DNA from: Calamus simplicifolius
Taxonomy: Eukaryota > Streptophyta > Magnoliopsida > Arecales > Arecaceae
Direction of reading: 5' to 3'
Assembly: GCA_900491605.1 (NCBI GenBank)
Contig: UESW01001615.1
Coordinates: forward strand, 18,880-82,879
Length of the DNA stretch: 64,000 nucleotides
Under the pieces are notes generated by a model. That model did no database searches and was not told the DNA's origin. It worked only from the letters and a program-made list of their open reading frames with translations. Within the stretch, counting starts at the first letter, position 1. The number at the start of each line of letters is the position of its first letter. Shown piece after piece: positions 1-11,909 of the stretch. Both the position numbers and the translations under genes were made by a program.

Positions 1-1115
1 TTAATTCCAATTTTAACTTCATCCAAAATCTTCTTAATGCGTGTGACCCATTAGGTCCCTTGACACGTTGGTAATAATCATGTCCCTAATATTGACCCTA
101 AAGATGACTTGATCAACGCATTGTCCAAGTCAATTCTTTAACCAAATCAACTCTTTGATTAAGTCAAAGAATCCATGATTATAGATTATGAGCGGCCTCT
201 AGCAAAGCATCATGACCACCCAAGTGTTAAGGGTTTGTTGACGTGGTCATCAACACCTATCCATGAACGGTTACCGTACATTTCAATCCCTTCGTCACAT
301 ATCCCAGATCAATCAGTGGTATGGAATGTGTCAACCATGTAATTGATTTTGTTTACTTGATCTCAGAAAAATTGACTCATATGAATTAGAACTTCGAAAC
401 CATTTCGAATTCCAACTCAACCTTGCTAGGATTTATCAGTCAATTTAATCCATCAAGTGGCCGTGGGATATAACCCTTTCTATCAAGGGAGACGAATCCA
501 ATCTTGATCAAATACCATCTTCATGTGCTTCATCATACCCAATTGACATCATATTTGCCACCCGTGGCTAGAGCGACGTTTGCACGTCGTCAAAGCATGA
601 TATTCCACACATGAGGTGCAATAAAGATCTCAAGTCAAAGGATCACTTGTACCACCATCATCAGAGATCAACCATGACACTATATAGAATATCCATATGG
701 GATCTCTGTGCGGGTCATCCAATGCATCGTTACAATAACGAACATCCATACATCATATCCAAGTATCTTCATACTTCAGCTTGCAAGATCAGCTGCTCAC
801 CACAAGGGTGAAGAAATGCAATGTGTGCTAGTCTCAACGGCATTCGATAGTGCCCAGTCCTGTTTACGCATTGACTAGGAAAATTTAAAGAATCGAACCA
901 TAATGTGCAATTTTGGATCTTACAATTTGTAATCTCTATTACAAATTCCATATGCACAGTTCGCATTCTTTTGGACTTTATCTCATAGGTTAAATATATC
1001 TAATATATATATAAATTACATCCGGATAGATAAAGAAATCAATAAATTTGATTTGCATTCATAAAGAAATGTATACAAACTAGCATCTAATCCGATTGGA
1101 TTTAGGGCACATACT
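1..1115. mobile_element. degenerate non-coding retroelement-like remnant
   Basis: No credible coding region is present; the short open frames here have no recognisable domain. The text resembles the non-coding part or LTR of a plant LTR retrotransposon in general character (moderate GC, no ORF, ending near 1115 where a LINE reading frame begins), but no matching second LTR, PBS or PPT is visible in the window. The assignment is an impression from composition and context, not a demonstrated boundary. It could equally be ordinary decayed intergenic DNA. Confidence 0.3.
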
Positions 1116-1221
1116 TACAAAATTAACCTGGTGTAATAATAGGATGGGTTGGTCAGAATTGAAAGAGGCTTAATAGAGTATTAACAAATGATATATGGAT
1201 CATTCTTTACCTTGAAGCCAC

Positions 1222-2760
1222 CACTGCAAAAAAAAAAAAAAAAAAAAAAAGGATAACAACGTTTTTTTTCCTATGTCATAGTGTCAAAAGTTTTTGAATT
1301 TAATGATGGTTTTTAAGCATCGGGCACCCGATTTTTTATGCTTTAAATGGTGAGATTTTATGCCGACGCTTATTAGCATCAGCATATCATATTTTTATAT
1401 GCATACATAATTTTTTAGCCGACGCTAAAAAGCGTAGGCATTGTATTTTTCTATCGCACGACGACGAGAATGAACTTCTATTTCAATTTTCTAGCTAGCG
1501 CCAAAATATTTTAAAAGATCGAAACAGAAATCAAAAATCACATTAGCGGTGACAACAAAGCTGGACGAAAGATAGAAGAGGGCGGCCAAGGATCTGGATC
1601 CCCTGTGGGCTCCATACCATTCGACAATTCCCAACCCAAGAGAAAGCGAAAGAAAAGAGGAGGGAAGAGAGGAACCCTGTACGAAGGAGAATATCATCTC
1701 CAAGGCTTCCAGCTTCATCCCCTCCAGCACCACTTGCACCCACCACCCGGGGGCCGCTCCTATTTCCCATCCACTTTCTCTTCCTCTTCTTCGTCGGTTA
1801 CCATGGCTTCCTCTTCCGACTATAGCCGTCTCTCCAACCGGATGGCCGAGACCCACAAGTATGGCCACCTTGCCCTTCACCACGGCCATCAACAGCAGCA
1901 ACAGCGACTGAGGTTCGGCAGAGGACTGAGGAGCGCTGAGAGATCGTGGAGGTCCAGGGGGCCACATTGTTCGCTCCACCGGGTGCAAGGACCGCCACAA
2001 CAAAGTATGCACCGCCAAGGGCCTCCGGGATTGCCGCGTGCACCTTTTCGCCCATACCACCATCCAGTTCTACGACGTCCAGGACCGCCTTGGCTACGAC
2101 CGCCCCAGCAAGGCCGTCGACTGGCTCATCAATAACGCAAAAGCCACCATCGACGAGCTTGCCGAGCTCCCCACCTGGCACCCCAACTCCACTCCCGCCG
2201 TCTCCGCCTCAAATCCTCAGGAAACCCATGCCATAACTCGAGAAATCACTGGACAGCTGCCAGGTAAGTGCCGAGATCCTCTATTTATATTGAAGATATG
2301 ATTTGGGTTTATATCATCAGTAATTAGATCCTATCTAAAGCCTTGGTCGGGGTTATGGACCTTGATAATGGATGGCATGAGGTTGTTGGAAGGTGTTGTT
2401 AATGGATGGGACTTCCTCATCCATGACTCGCCGGCGAGTGGTAAGGTCAAGAGGCAAGAAGCCTCAAAAAGTCACCGCATCTTCTTCGGACGACCCCGAC
2501 TTTCTCTTTTTCTGCCCTTTTGGGTTTGTTATTTTTTTAAAAAAAAATATTATCGATACTTTAAAGCATAGGCAAGATCAAGATTTATCCGCGCTTAAAA
2601 GCGTTGGGACTTCTTGATGCTTTTCTAGTGCTTTTTAAAAGTGTTGAAATTTTTTATCTTCATTCTCGCTTTTTCGATGCTTTAGGACAATATTTTTCGA
2701 TGCTTTTAAGCATCGATAAACGATAGTTTTAGCGTTGAAATAGCAAAATTTATTGTAGTG
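1222..2760. mobile_element. non-autonomous CACTA (En/Spm) element carrying a host gene fragment
   Basis: The left end begins CACTGCAAAAAA at 1222 and the right end finishes TTTATTGTAGTG at 2760, whose reverse complement begins CACTACAATAAA; these are CACTA-type termini. The flanking trinucleotide is CAC at 1219-1221 and again at 2761-2763, matching the 3-bp target duplication of the superfamily. Subterminal blocks (about 1260-1450 and 2560-2750) are full of short direct and inverted motifs around agcgt and gatgctt, as expected for TNPA-type binding regions. No transposase gene is inside; the centre (about 1480-2300) is GC-rich and derived from a TCP transcription-factor gene. A 3-bp TSD alone is weak, but termini, subterminal repeats and the interrupted LINE agree. 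Confidence 0.86.
1803..2301 (+). pseudogene. captured TCP transcription-factor gene fragment (CIN/TCP4-like)
   Basis: In the frame starting at 1963 the text reads [21 protein letters not shown], then [20 protein letters not shown] and SKAVDWL through about 2184. This is the basic helix-loop-helix TCP domain of class II (CIN-type) plant transcription factors, which bind DNA and control leaf and organ growth. The N-terminal part of such a protein (MAETHKYGHLALHH followed by a Gln run) starts at 1842 in one frame, and the segment EIVEVQG at 1940-1960 is in another, so at least two frameshifts separate it from the TCP domain; one fits loss of a single G in the run near 1956-1961. Within the domain the usual Arg residues of the basic region are changed (Cys in place of Arg before KDRH; CRVH instead of RRVR). 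A strong-looking splice donor (CAG/GTAAGT) lies at 2264. The fragment has no full C-terminus and no visible miR319 target segment. It is probably non-functional, though transcripts from within the element could act on the parental gene. Confidence 0.85.
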
Positions 2761-3149
2761 CACTGTCGCTCATCTTATTAGAATTGTCTTAGATACGAAC
2801 AATTTTGGAGTGAGTACGATGATTCTTGGAACGTGGTTTCTGAAGCTTGGCATAAAGACACCTTTGGCTCTCCCATGTTTAGATTGGTCCAAAAACACAA
2901 ACATATTAAACTAACATTTAAAAAGTGGAACAGTGATGTGATGGATAATTTGTTTCAGCAAGCTAATACTTTGGAGCTTGAAATTGCTAACTTTTAACAG
3001 CTTGAGGATCAAATAGGTGGTCTAAGTTCGGATGACCTACACTCCTTAAGAGCCAAGTTTTGGCAATACAACTCATTATTGAAACAACAGAATATATTTT
3101 AAATCCAAATTAAAATCAGTTTGTAATAAAAAAAATTTAGATAACTGCC

Positions 3150-3494
3150 ATAATACTTAAATGATTATCATATTTATTTAAGAGAATATAGTGAAAAGTC
3201 CATATAACTATATAAGATTGATAAGTCCATTAATTTTAAAAATATAATAAATTTAAATAAATTAAATGAATGGTTAAAAGCTATGAATGAAGATATTGAA
3301 TCCATTGCGTAGAATGAAGTATGAGAACTTTGTGATTTTTCTAAAGTATTGGAAAAAAAATTAAATCTGATGGTTTTCTAGAAAAGTATATTATTAGAAT
3401 AATCATTTTGTTGCTCCTTTCTATAATTTAAAATTTATATAATTAGATATGAAAACTACTTTCTTAATGATGAATTAAATAGAATAATTTATAT
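3150..3494 (+). mobile_element. decayed copia reverse-transcriptase fragment
   Basis: The plus strand encodes broken text resembling the start of the Ty1/copia reverse transcriptase: a segment reading NKLNEWLKAMNEDIESI around 3250-3300 (family pattern WxxAMxEELxSIxxNxVW) and MKTTFLNDELNRIIYI near 3445-3494 (family pattern DVKTAFLNGELxEEIYM). Several stop codons interrupt it, and the middle of the domain is shortened. It ends where the CACTA terminus at 3495 begins. No continuation was recognised to the right of the proposed far end of that CACTA, so it may have been truncated already. Confidence 0.55.
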
Positions 3495-3803
3495 CGCTAC
3501 AAGAAAAATATGTTTTAGCGATGCCAGATAATTGCATCGCAATATTTAATAATAATATTTTAGAAATATTAGCGATGCAATTTCAGACGCATTAATTAAA
3601 TTTTTTTAAAAAAAATATAAAATATTAAAAATTAAAACTGTTAATACAATTTCATTACATTTAAATATTGATCGAAACATTCATCGCCCATATTGATCGA
3701 AACATTCATCATTTAATTTTTTAAAAAAATTAATATATTAAAATTTTAAAGTTTTCATGTATAAAATATAAAAATTAAAGAAAAAAATACATCAAGAGTC
3801 TGC

Positions 3804-5304
3804 ATGATCACGTGGAGGCTGAAAACCTTTCGACATGTGGCTAATCAAATCCTGCATCTGACGCATCTGCTGTCTCACGTATGCAAGCTCTTGCTAAAGG
3901 CCTCCCGTGCGCTGGTCGAACTCCTGCTGAATCTCCTGCCGAACGTCCTGCCGAACCTCCTCCGTAATAGATATCCGAATATCATCTAAACGCTCGGCAG
4001 GAATATCGCTAGAATAGCGCGAACTGAAGGCCTGATGGGGAAAATATCCAAACGCTCTAGTGCCCAGACCATAGACCCTGCGGTCTCGTGGCTGGGCACC
4101 AACAGCCTCCAAAATACACGTCGACTCTCCTTTGGTGAGAGTTCGACGGGCGTCCCCCCATCAGTGAAATCGACCTGCAATGCCTGGGAGTGAAGCTCCT
4201 TGACTCGTGCCTTCGAATTATAAAATCAATAATAAATGAATCAATAAATTTTTCTAAATAAAATTTTAGAAATTAAAATACAATATAAAGCTAATTTCTT
4301 ACCGTAACCTTCCGTGATCATGTATCGACCTAGGAATCGTCCCTCCTTTTGTGTGTCGCCCTGAATAGACGAAACTCACCAGGATCTCCGCCCTCCTGCT
4401 CAGACTACAACAGCAGAAGAAATGATATAAATGTAAGTATTTGCAAATAACTAAAATTAGTAATTAAATTATTTATGTTTTCTTACCATACGGCGTCTGT
4501 GCTCCTGAATCGAAATGGACCCCGCAGTGTGGTAGGAGAGACCCGTGCCAGGACCGCCCCTCTCGGATCGACGGTTCATGTTGGCTGATGCGGACCTCCT
4601 ACGTCAGCCATCAGACTGCCAGACCTGCTGCCACTCATACCAAATACCCTCTGGCACATGCGCAGAATGCTAACCTGATGCCCTCCAATGATGAAGCATG
4701 TTGAGTATCGGCGTGCCGCAAGAGCATCCCATGCTGCCCTAATGGCATCATGGATGACAAGGTCCCATGTAAACTTTTTCTGCATTGAAATAAACAGTTA
4801 GTTTCAGAATTGATTAAGATTAAGAAATTTTATATCAGTGATAATTGTATTTAATAAGTTTACCTGAAACTCTAAAAAATAAAACTCCCTCGTGGCCGCA
4901 GATACATGGTGCCAATCGTAGCCACTGGGATCAGCACGCCTCTGAAATATGGAGCTAATCCGGCTCGATACATTATGCTGCTCAATAAATCTATTAAAAA
5001 AATGCATGTTTATAAGTAATTGACTTAAAGACATAAACATATATTTATAATTAGTATATACTTACAGCCCATGAGCATCCAGTCCAAGTATGGTGCGACC
5101 GACGGTGGAAGAACTCTCAGAGGTATGTGCCGATCGGCTGGAGGATAATAATGCAGGATCACCGCCGATGGATGGAGAGATTAGAGGCTGTGCGATGTGT
5201 GGAGATCCAAACTCTCCATCTCCAAAGCTCATGGGATCTGATGCGGCAAGGCTACGTCTCTGCTTACTCCGTCTGTCGATGGTAGATCTACCTCGGCCCA
5301 TCAT
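3804..5304 (-). pseudogene. CACTA second gene (TNPA-like, transposase_24-type), multi-exon
   Basis: This is a minus-strand gene in several exons. Exon 1 starts at 5304 (MMGRGRSTIDRRSKQRR) and ends at a GTAAGT donor near 5065. Exon 2 (about 4993-4863) reads SSRISSIFQRRADPSGYDWH. Exon 3 (from about 4782) reads KKFTWDLVIHDAIRAAWDAL; a frameshift near 4590 precedes text with the pattern HTAGSISIQEHRRRM, ending at a donor near 4487. This HxxGSxSFxxHxxxM pattern is typical of the plant transposase_24 family. A last exon (about 4180-3804) encodes a charged, helix-prone tail (ITEEVRQDVRQEIQQEFD). In En/Spm the corresponding protein binds subterminal repeats and helps bring the element ends together. 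The frameshift makes activity unlikely. Confidence 0.72.
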
Positions 5305-5408
5305 ACTGAAAATACTAAAGATTCATTCAATATAATTACGAATAATGATTGAATATGTAAAAATTTAACACTTATAAAAATAAATGAAATTTGAAAAAAC
5401 CTCTATGT

Positions 5409-8400
5409 TTAATTGGTGTCATTTGTTTCGTGAAATGTTGGTTCAACATCCGATTCTGTATCGGACTGTGATTCAGTTTCATTATCATCGGAAGGAAACC
5501 GAACATTTACATCCGCAATTTCTTGGACATCACCATTTGGATCTCTAAGTGATGTTTCAGGAGCCCTTGTGTCATCCTCAATTGCATGCATTTTCATCTC
5601 ATCCTCTTGAAATGCAGGGCACTCTGTTGATTGACTTGATGAACTCTCGTCTAATATGATTGTTGAACATGAGACAATTTTAGAAATAGCCACCAATCTC
5701 GCTTGTCGTTGCGCAAACTTGGATATCCGCAGTAAAACACTTGCTGAGCTTGGGATGCAAGGATGAATGGTTCATATTTCTGCAATCTTCGTCGATGGTT
5801 CACTTCAACTAGATTGTAGTTGTTATGAACCCTTTTACCTACAGGAACTGTCGGATCGAACTAATCGCAACAAAACAATACGGTAGGCCAACCAGGATAT
5901 TCAACTTCAACCACCTCTACTAACTTTCCATACTAATCTGCATATTTGCTCCAATACTTTCTCCTTTAACACACACGTCCCAGTTCTGTGTGCCTCTTGA
6001 AGCTGCTAGTCGTTCAATCTGAAATTTGTACCCATTAACAAAATAGCCAGTAGAGGTTGTTACGGCCTTCAATGGCCATTGCGATAGACATTTAATGAAA
6101 ATATTGTTGATTGTGGACCATGGACCGTTTACCTATAAATTAATAAGTTATTCACAACCAATTCGAAAAATAAAAGTCATTATTGAAATTGATTGAGTTA
6201 TACTACTCACAAATTCATAAAATCAGTAAGCAAACTCCGTTTCTAACTTCTGTCAAATGGCAACTTGACTGATGTCGGGATTCATCTGTCGTTGTCTATC
6301 ACAATACATCCTTATTGGATGATAACGATTAAAACTTCTGTTAGCAATTAATTAAATACTATGGTATATTGCAATTTAAATTAAAAATTTTAATTAAGCA
6401 TAGAAGTATATACTTACTCAATGTATGGATCGACTTCTCTACAGTTCATTAGGATGTAATAATGTGCTGCATTATACTCCATATCGCTAAGATTTCTTGA
6501 CTTCTGCCCCCCAAATGAACGGCCGATACCTTTAAAAATTGATATTCTACCGTCATTAGGTTCTCCTTCGTCCACACATACGTCATCGTTACGACCAAGA
6601 TTTCGGCTCCTCGTGCGGACGTGACCCTCAAAGTAATGCGAGGCAAAAGCTGAAACTTCTTCGACCAAGTGTACATTGCATATAGAACCTTCAACCCTTG
6701 CCTTATTACGCACATTATTTTTTAACTTCTTAAGGTACCTATATGTAAAGGTGAGAAAAAAATAACCAATTTTCTCGCAATGAAATAATATTTGAAATGT
6801 CAACATGTCTTACTGATGTATATATTTACCTCTCGAAAGGATACATCCAGCGAAACTGCACGGGACCAGCTATGCTCGCTTCGTATGGCAAGTGAACCGG
6901 TAAATGCTCCATTGAGTCAAAAAAACTGGGAGGAAATATTCGCTCCAAGCTTGCATAAAATAATTAGAATTTCCTCCTCAAGCCTTGCCATGATGCAGAA
7001 GTAATGACTGCGGCAGATAACTCCTTGAAGAACAAGCTGAGCTCCGTCAATGCCTTCCAGACATGTTGCGGAAGCAACTCACGAAAAGCTATAGGTAATA
7101 ACCGTTGCATGAAAACATGGCAGTCGTGACTCTTCATGCCGAACAACTTGAGCTTATGCATGTCCACACACCTACCGATATTTGAAGCATAACCATCTGG
7201 AAATTTTAACCCTCTAACCCAGTTACATAAAACTTCTCGTGAATTTCTGTCAAGAGTGTAACATGGCTTTAGGATAGGTCCCATTGGCACTCCTCCTCAA
7301 ATCACCTCTTCTGCAATACTGATTAAGTTCTTCTCTTGACTTTGCAGTGTCTTTGTTTTTCCGGAATGTTTAGCACCGTGTTAAATATGTTATCAAAGAA
7401 ATTTTTCTCGATATGCATAACATCCAAGTTGTGCCGGATGAGATTTGTGCTCCAATACGGCAAATCCCAAAATATACTCCGCTTCTTCCAGTTATGTTCT
7501 TTACATATACGGCCATTTATTCTATCTGCATCTGGTTCCCAAGCATACCTCAACCCCAAATGCTCTTATAGTACCTAACCGGTTCGGCAAATTTTGTGAC
7601 TGCTTTGTTCTTCCGAAGGCGATCAAGTTACGCCTGTAAGGATGATTTGGGGCAAGAACTTCCTATGATCAAACCATGACTGCTTACCACTCTTTTGCAA
7701 TGTAAATGCATCCGAATCATACATGCAATGAGGGCATGCCAGACGCCAGCAGTGCTCCAACCAGACAACATTGCATATGCCGGGAAGTCACTTATTGTCC
7801 ACATCAAAGCAGCTCTCATGATGAAATTTTGTTTCATAGAAATGTCGTAGGCTATGACTCCTGTTTCCCACAACATTTTCAATTCGGCCACCAACGGTTG
7901 CAGAAAGACATCAATCTTTTCCTTTGGATTTGATGGTCCTGGAACCAAAACGTCAAAAACATTGCAGTATCTTTCATGCACTTCCATGGAGGAAGGTTAT
8001 ATACAGTCAGTATCACAGGCCAACATGAATACTGTTGCCCCGCTTGACCAAATGGTTGGAAGCCATCGGTACAAAGACCTAATCTCACATTCCTTATATC
8101 TTCAGCGAAATCAGGATGATTTTCATTGAAATGCTTCCAAGCTTTTGAATCTGATGGATGCCGCATTTCATCCTCTTTAGATTCGTGTTCGGCATGCCAT
8201 CTCATATCAGCAGCTATAGCCTCAGATCTGTATAATCTCTGCAGGCGTGGGTAAGAGGAAAGTAATGCATCCTCTTGTAAGGCACACTTTTCCTCCTACT
8301 TGTACTAGCTCCTCCTTCGCCGTTTTTGACCTCGATTGCCCACAAATCTTACACCATCTCAGCTCTGAGTCTTCACCCCAATAAATCATACAATGTTCAA

Positions 8401-9063
8401 GCAACAATCGATCTTATTAACTGGGAGCCCAAGCCCACGCAACAACTTCTTCGTTGAATAAAAACTGTCTGTTACAACATTATCATTTGGCAAATTTCTT
8501 GATTAACCCAGCTACAGAATTGAACGCCTTTTCTGATAATCGATGTTTGCCTTAATATTCAACATTCGAGCAGCTGTAGACAACTGGGAATGACCCTCAC
8601 AACCAGGATACAATTCTTGATTTGTAGCACACAACATATCATAAAATTGCTGTGCATCTGGATTTGGTTCTTCCATAAATGTATTCTGATTGAATTCATT
8701 ACCCGATGCATTCATCACCATTTCTTCATATGTGTTTAAATTCACAAATGGTTCATCTATGGGAATTGACACTTGTTGGCTTGTAACAGCTGCTGGAATT
8801 TCCTCTGGTTCACCATGACAGTACCAAACATAGTATTCAGGAACAAACCCCTTTTTACATAAATGCATCTTAACAGTTTCAACATCTCTGTAGGCTTTAT
8901 TCTGACACCTGTGGAAGTTGCAGGGGCACCTAATCCTAGGCCCATCCATCCATTCAGGTTGGCTACATGCAAATGCGATAAATTCTTCCAATCCATTCAG
9001 AAATTCTGGATTAAGCAAGCCATCTTTTATCCTTGCATACATCCACGAGCGAGCTCCGCTCAT
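5409..9063 (-). pseudogene. CACTA transposase (TNPD/tnp2-like), broken
   Basis: Read on minus from 9063, the N-terminus MSGARSWMYARIKDGLLN with a cysteine-rich HLCKKGF/CPCNFHRC segment is the transposase-associated domain. About 8205-7323 holds the tnp2 catalytic core: GLCTDGFQPFG, then MRAALMWTISDFPAYAMLSG, and near 7420 LIRHNLDVMHIEKNFFDNIF. About 7290-6450 matches the DUF4218-type region (LFGMKSHDCHVFMQRLLPIA; VSAFASHYFEGHVRTR). About 6330-5700 holds a DUF4216-type region (LQKYEPFILASQAQQVFY near 5770-5820), followed by an acidic tail ending near 5409. The order and content equal the known plant CACTA transposase, which cuts and rejoins the element ends in the nucleus. Multiple frameshifts and stops (for example near 8210, 7630, 7310 and 6800) show the copy is dead. 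Confidence 0.85.
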
Positions 9064-11006
9064 TTTTGACCGACTTATACAATTTTTGGTAAACCATTAA
9101 AGTAAACCACAATATAAAACTATATTAGCATTACTAAATATATAACTAAATTATTTCTTTTACACAACTAAGGTAAATAACAACTATTTAAATCATTTAT
9201 AACTAAACCAATTTTTTTTTACACAACTAAGGTCCCTACCCTGCAAGGCCACGGCTGCGATCCTTATCGTGCTAGCAAGGACCGAATCACAGGTTCATGC
9301 CAGGCTACTAATGCTAGGGCTTGGGTTAGGGCCGGGCTACATTGGGGTCCGTTCAATCATGAAACTTCATAAGCAATCAAGTGTCCTAAATTAATTTCAC
9401 CTTCACTCCATATCTAAAAGGTAAGGCCCTATCCCATTCAAGAATATTTTTTATGATATGTTATTCTGCTACTAATTATCATCGATCGTTTACGTTGAAA
9501 TTTCAGCAGCATTTCTCCATCTGTTCTCCTAAATGTGTGGCATATAGGCCACACTAGGAGAACGTATGAGGAAATACAAACCACAATCTCAACCAACGAT
9601 GATTAATAGCATACTAACATATCGCAAAAAATATTCTCAAACTGTCCACTAGGACAATTTGAGAATTTGCAAGACTAATTCTTACAAATTCTCAAACGGA
9701 TCTAATGGTTATAGTGCTGTGAGAAATAATATGGAATTCTAAAGACAATCGAACTTATACTTGTTATTCAGAAATTCTTATCAATTATACATATTTTGAT
9801 AGTGGTATACCTAGTCACTGACTTCTTAAGATTATTATGTCCAATATAAATTATTTCCTGCATTGAAATAATTTTTGAAATTATGAGTGGCTTGCTTGGG
9901 CCTGAAATCATAGGGGGAAAAGATCCAACATGGCCTATGATTTCAACGACTATGATTTCATTAAAATCATTACATAATAAATGAATTCCATAATAAACTC
10001 ATTATAATTGTATGTGAAGACTAAAATATAAATCATTGAAACTACTAATTCGGTACTGAAAATTAAATAGAACTACAACAAGACTTTCATTCTAGCATTT
10101 CATAATTTAATGCATCATTCAATTTGAAGCAAAATATAAATAATCAAGACATAACAAGCCCATAAATAACTACAAATGCACAAATATTACTAAATAAATA
10201 ATAATAAACTTATAAATAATAATTTAATACATCGCAGAATGTAAATAATCAAGACATAACATGTAAAAACAATATAATTACAATAAAATTAGAACCCTCA
10301 TATTATTTTAAAATTTCATAGAATACACCATAGTTCAATATAATGCTATTATAAAATCTTTATAATCTAATATTATAATATCACATAATATAAATTTTTA
10401 TAAATATTAATATAGTACTATAGTGTGTTCTAATTTTATTGTAATATATTATTATATACAATGATATTACTATAGAGGTTCTCTAAATTTAAGTGATATA
10501 ATAATATGATCGAATAAATTATTAAGATTATAATATCAAAACAACTTACTAATATTTTTTTATAATATTAATTAATTAATATAATCAGTCAAATTAAATT
10601 TGCAAAATATTTTGTAATATTATAAAATATTATTTTATAATAATTTTTTTTAATCGGTGGCCTAGCCACCGTGGCCAGGCCACGGCCATGGTTACCGAAA
10701 ATGGGAGGCGGGGGGGGGGGGGGGGGACCCAGGCTACCACCGGCCATGGCCGCGGCCAAAGGCGACGGCCATGGCCGTGGCCGGAAACGGGAGGGGTGGG
10801 AAAAAAAACCCCACCCCCCTATTTTTTGCGGCCTTGGCCGGAGACGATGGCCATGGTTATATTTGGGCTTTCATCTCTAAGTGGAAGATGTCAGCCAATG
10901 TGGCAATGAAATCCATTGGTGGGATGGAAAGGTGTTGCAAAAAGTTATATTTTTCATTGAAATCCATTGGAAAGTAGATCGTTGCTATTTTTTCTTTGTT
11001 ATAGTA
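9064..11006. other. non-coding 5' leader/promoter side of the CACTA element
   Basis: No gene is visible. An imperfect palindrome lies at 9633-9666 (two 15-base arms around ACTA, arms reading ATTCTCAAACTGTCC and its near-inverse). About 9950-10660 is AT-rich; it contains a repeated phrase aatcaagacataac (near 10149 and 10247) and an inverted repeat of 19 bases (10277-10295 against 10427-10445). About 10655-10860 is abruptly GC-rich with ggccatggcc-type palindromes and a run of about 17 G at 10710-10726. This resembles the GC-rich leader often found upstream of CACTA transposase genes, but that is an inference. Confidence 0.5.
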
Positions 11007-11707
11007 TATGAATATTGAAAGAAAACTATAAAAAGAGGGATTCTGTGGATTGATCAGTATGATTGGAATTCTTTTTAATAGATCTACATTTAGGGTAAAG
11101 CAGGTTACAAAGAATTTCTATCCCACGGCATCTCAATATGTGATCCTATTTTTCAAAATCTTTTATGTAGTGATTTATATATGCTCAACTTTAGCGTATG
11201 ATTTGAAAGCCTAACAACTACTATGTTGGCATGTTGCATTTAATCCTTCATATGAGTTGGCTTGCTAGTATAGATGAATCACGTCATATATCACTTTTAA
11301 ATCCAACATTTTAATTTTTTAAAAAACATACATAAATGTGAACAAATAAATTGTAGGAAAGTTCATAATCCGTATTATTATGGTCCCAATCTTGATACTG
11401 CTACCAACATACCTTAAAAGATTGATGGAGGAGAGAGAGTGGAACCGAGGTTGTTACCATTGGTGATGAGAGGAGGAATATAAGGGCACCTTAGCATGGT
11501 TGAACCTTCTTTTTCTTCCACCACCCATCGAATTCCTCAAAAAGTTATTAGCTGCATTTGGGATAAGGGTTTTCTAAAATCTATAAATTTGTCCAAGTCT
11601 AGGGTACCAGAAACCTGAGAGTATCAGAGATCTGAGATTGTAAAAAACCAAAAGTTTAATTAAGCTAGACAATAATTTTGAAATAAAACAGGTTTGATGA
11701 GGGATTT
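11007..11707. other. intergenic, no gene recognised
   Basis: No open frame of credible length and no family motif were recognised. A purine-rich patch at about 11425-11480 and general AT-richness are all that stand out. The TRIM element begins at its right end, with target duplication GATTT at 11703-11707. Confidence 0.5.
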
Positions 11708-11909
11708 TGTGATGCCCTCCTCATAGTCTCACATCGAGAAATTAGAAGTTGGTTGATTGGTTTATATATAGTAAAGCAAGAAGAATAAGGCACCAATTGG
11801 ATCCCTTTTGGACTATAATGGCTCAAGTTGGTGTGGGCCTTGTCTGTCTTGCTTTCTTGTAACGGAACGAGTCTGTGGGTGCTGCGGGTCTGAGGCTCGA
11901 GTTGTTACA
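11708..11909 (+). repeat. 5' LTR of the TRIM
   Basis: A repeat of about 202 bp running from TGTGATGC to GTTGTTACA, followed at 11913 by the PBS. It differs from the 3' copy by scattered substitutions and small indels, so the insertion is not recent. Confidence 0.9.

Larger units (their letters stand above)
1116..3130 (+). mobile_element. LINE (L1-type) fragment, split by a CACTA insertion
   Basis: Two pieces of one LINE ORF2-like sequence flank the CACTA element at 1222-2760. The left piece (about 1116-1221) holds the endonuclease-end motif TWCNNR near 1126-1143, then text reading RVLTNDIW in another frame. The right piece (2761 to about 3110) continues with a segment reading FWSEYDDSWNVVSEAW and later LHSLRAKFWQYNSLLKQQ, the region between endonuclease and reverse transcriptase in plant L1 elements. 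When the CACTA and one TSD copy are removed in thought, the two pieces meet in register. Stops and frameshifts show that the copy is dead; no poly-A tail or 5' end was found. Confidence 0.72.
3495..11006 (-). mobile_element. CACTA (En/Spm) element with both classical genes, decayed
   Basis: The left terminus reads CGCTACAAGAAAAAT at 3495, one change from the canonical CACTACAAGAAAAAT, followed by subterminal copies of agcgatgc/gcatcgc (about 3520-3585, with a further tcatcgcc near 3683). Two genes lie on the minus strand in the usual arrangement: TNPD-like (9063 to 5409) then TNPA-like (5304 to 3804). The right end is less sure. The best candidate is text at about 10984-11006 reading ATTTTTTCTTTG then TATAGTA, a degraded inverse of the left terminus; TAT flanks both proposed ends (3492-3494 and 11007-11009). 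The upstream third (9064-11006) is non-coding. The element identity is firm; the right boundary is about even odds. Confidence 0.72.

Noticed and set aside
1605..2135. 176-codon plus frame across the captured TCP region
   Set aside because: It is open by high GC content but out of frame with the TCP domain; only the short MAETHKYGHLALHH part belongs to the source protein.
11160..11199. Alternative right ends of the second CACTA (ATGTAGTG at 11165-11172, TTTAGCG at 11190-11196)
   Set aside because: The first lacks a matching TSD; the second has TAT after it but poor similarity to the left terminus inward of the last few bases.
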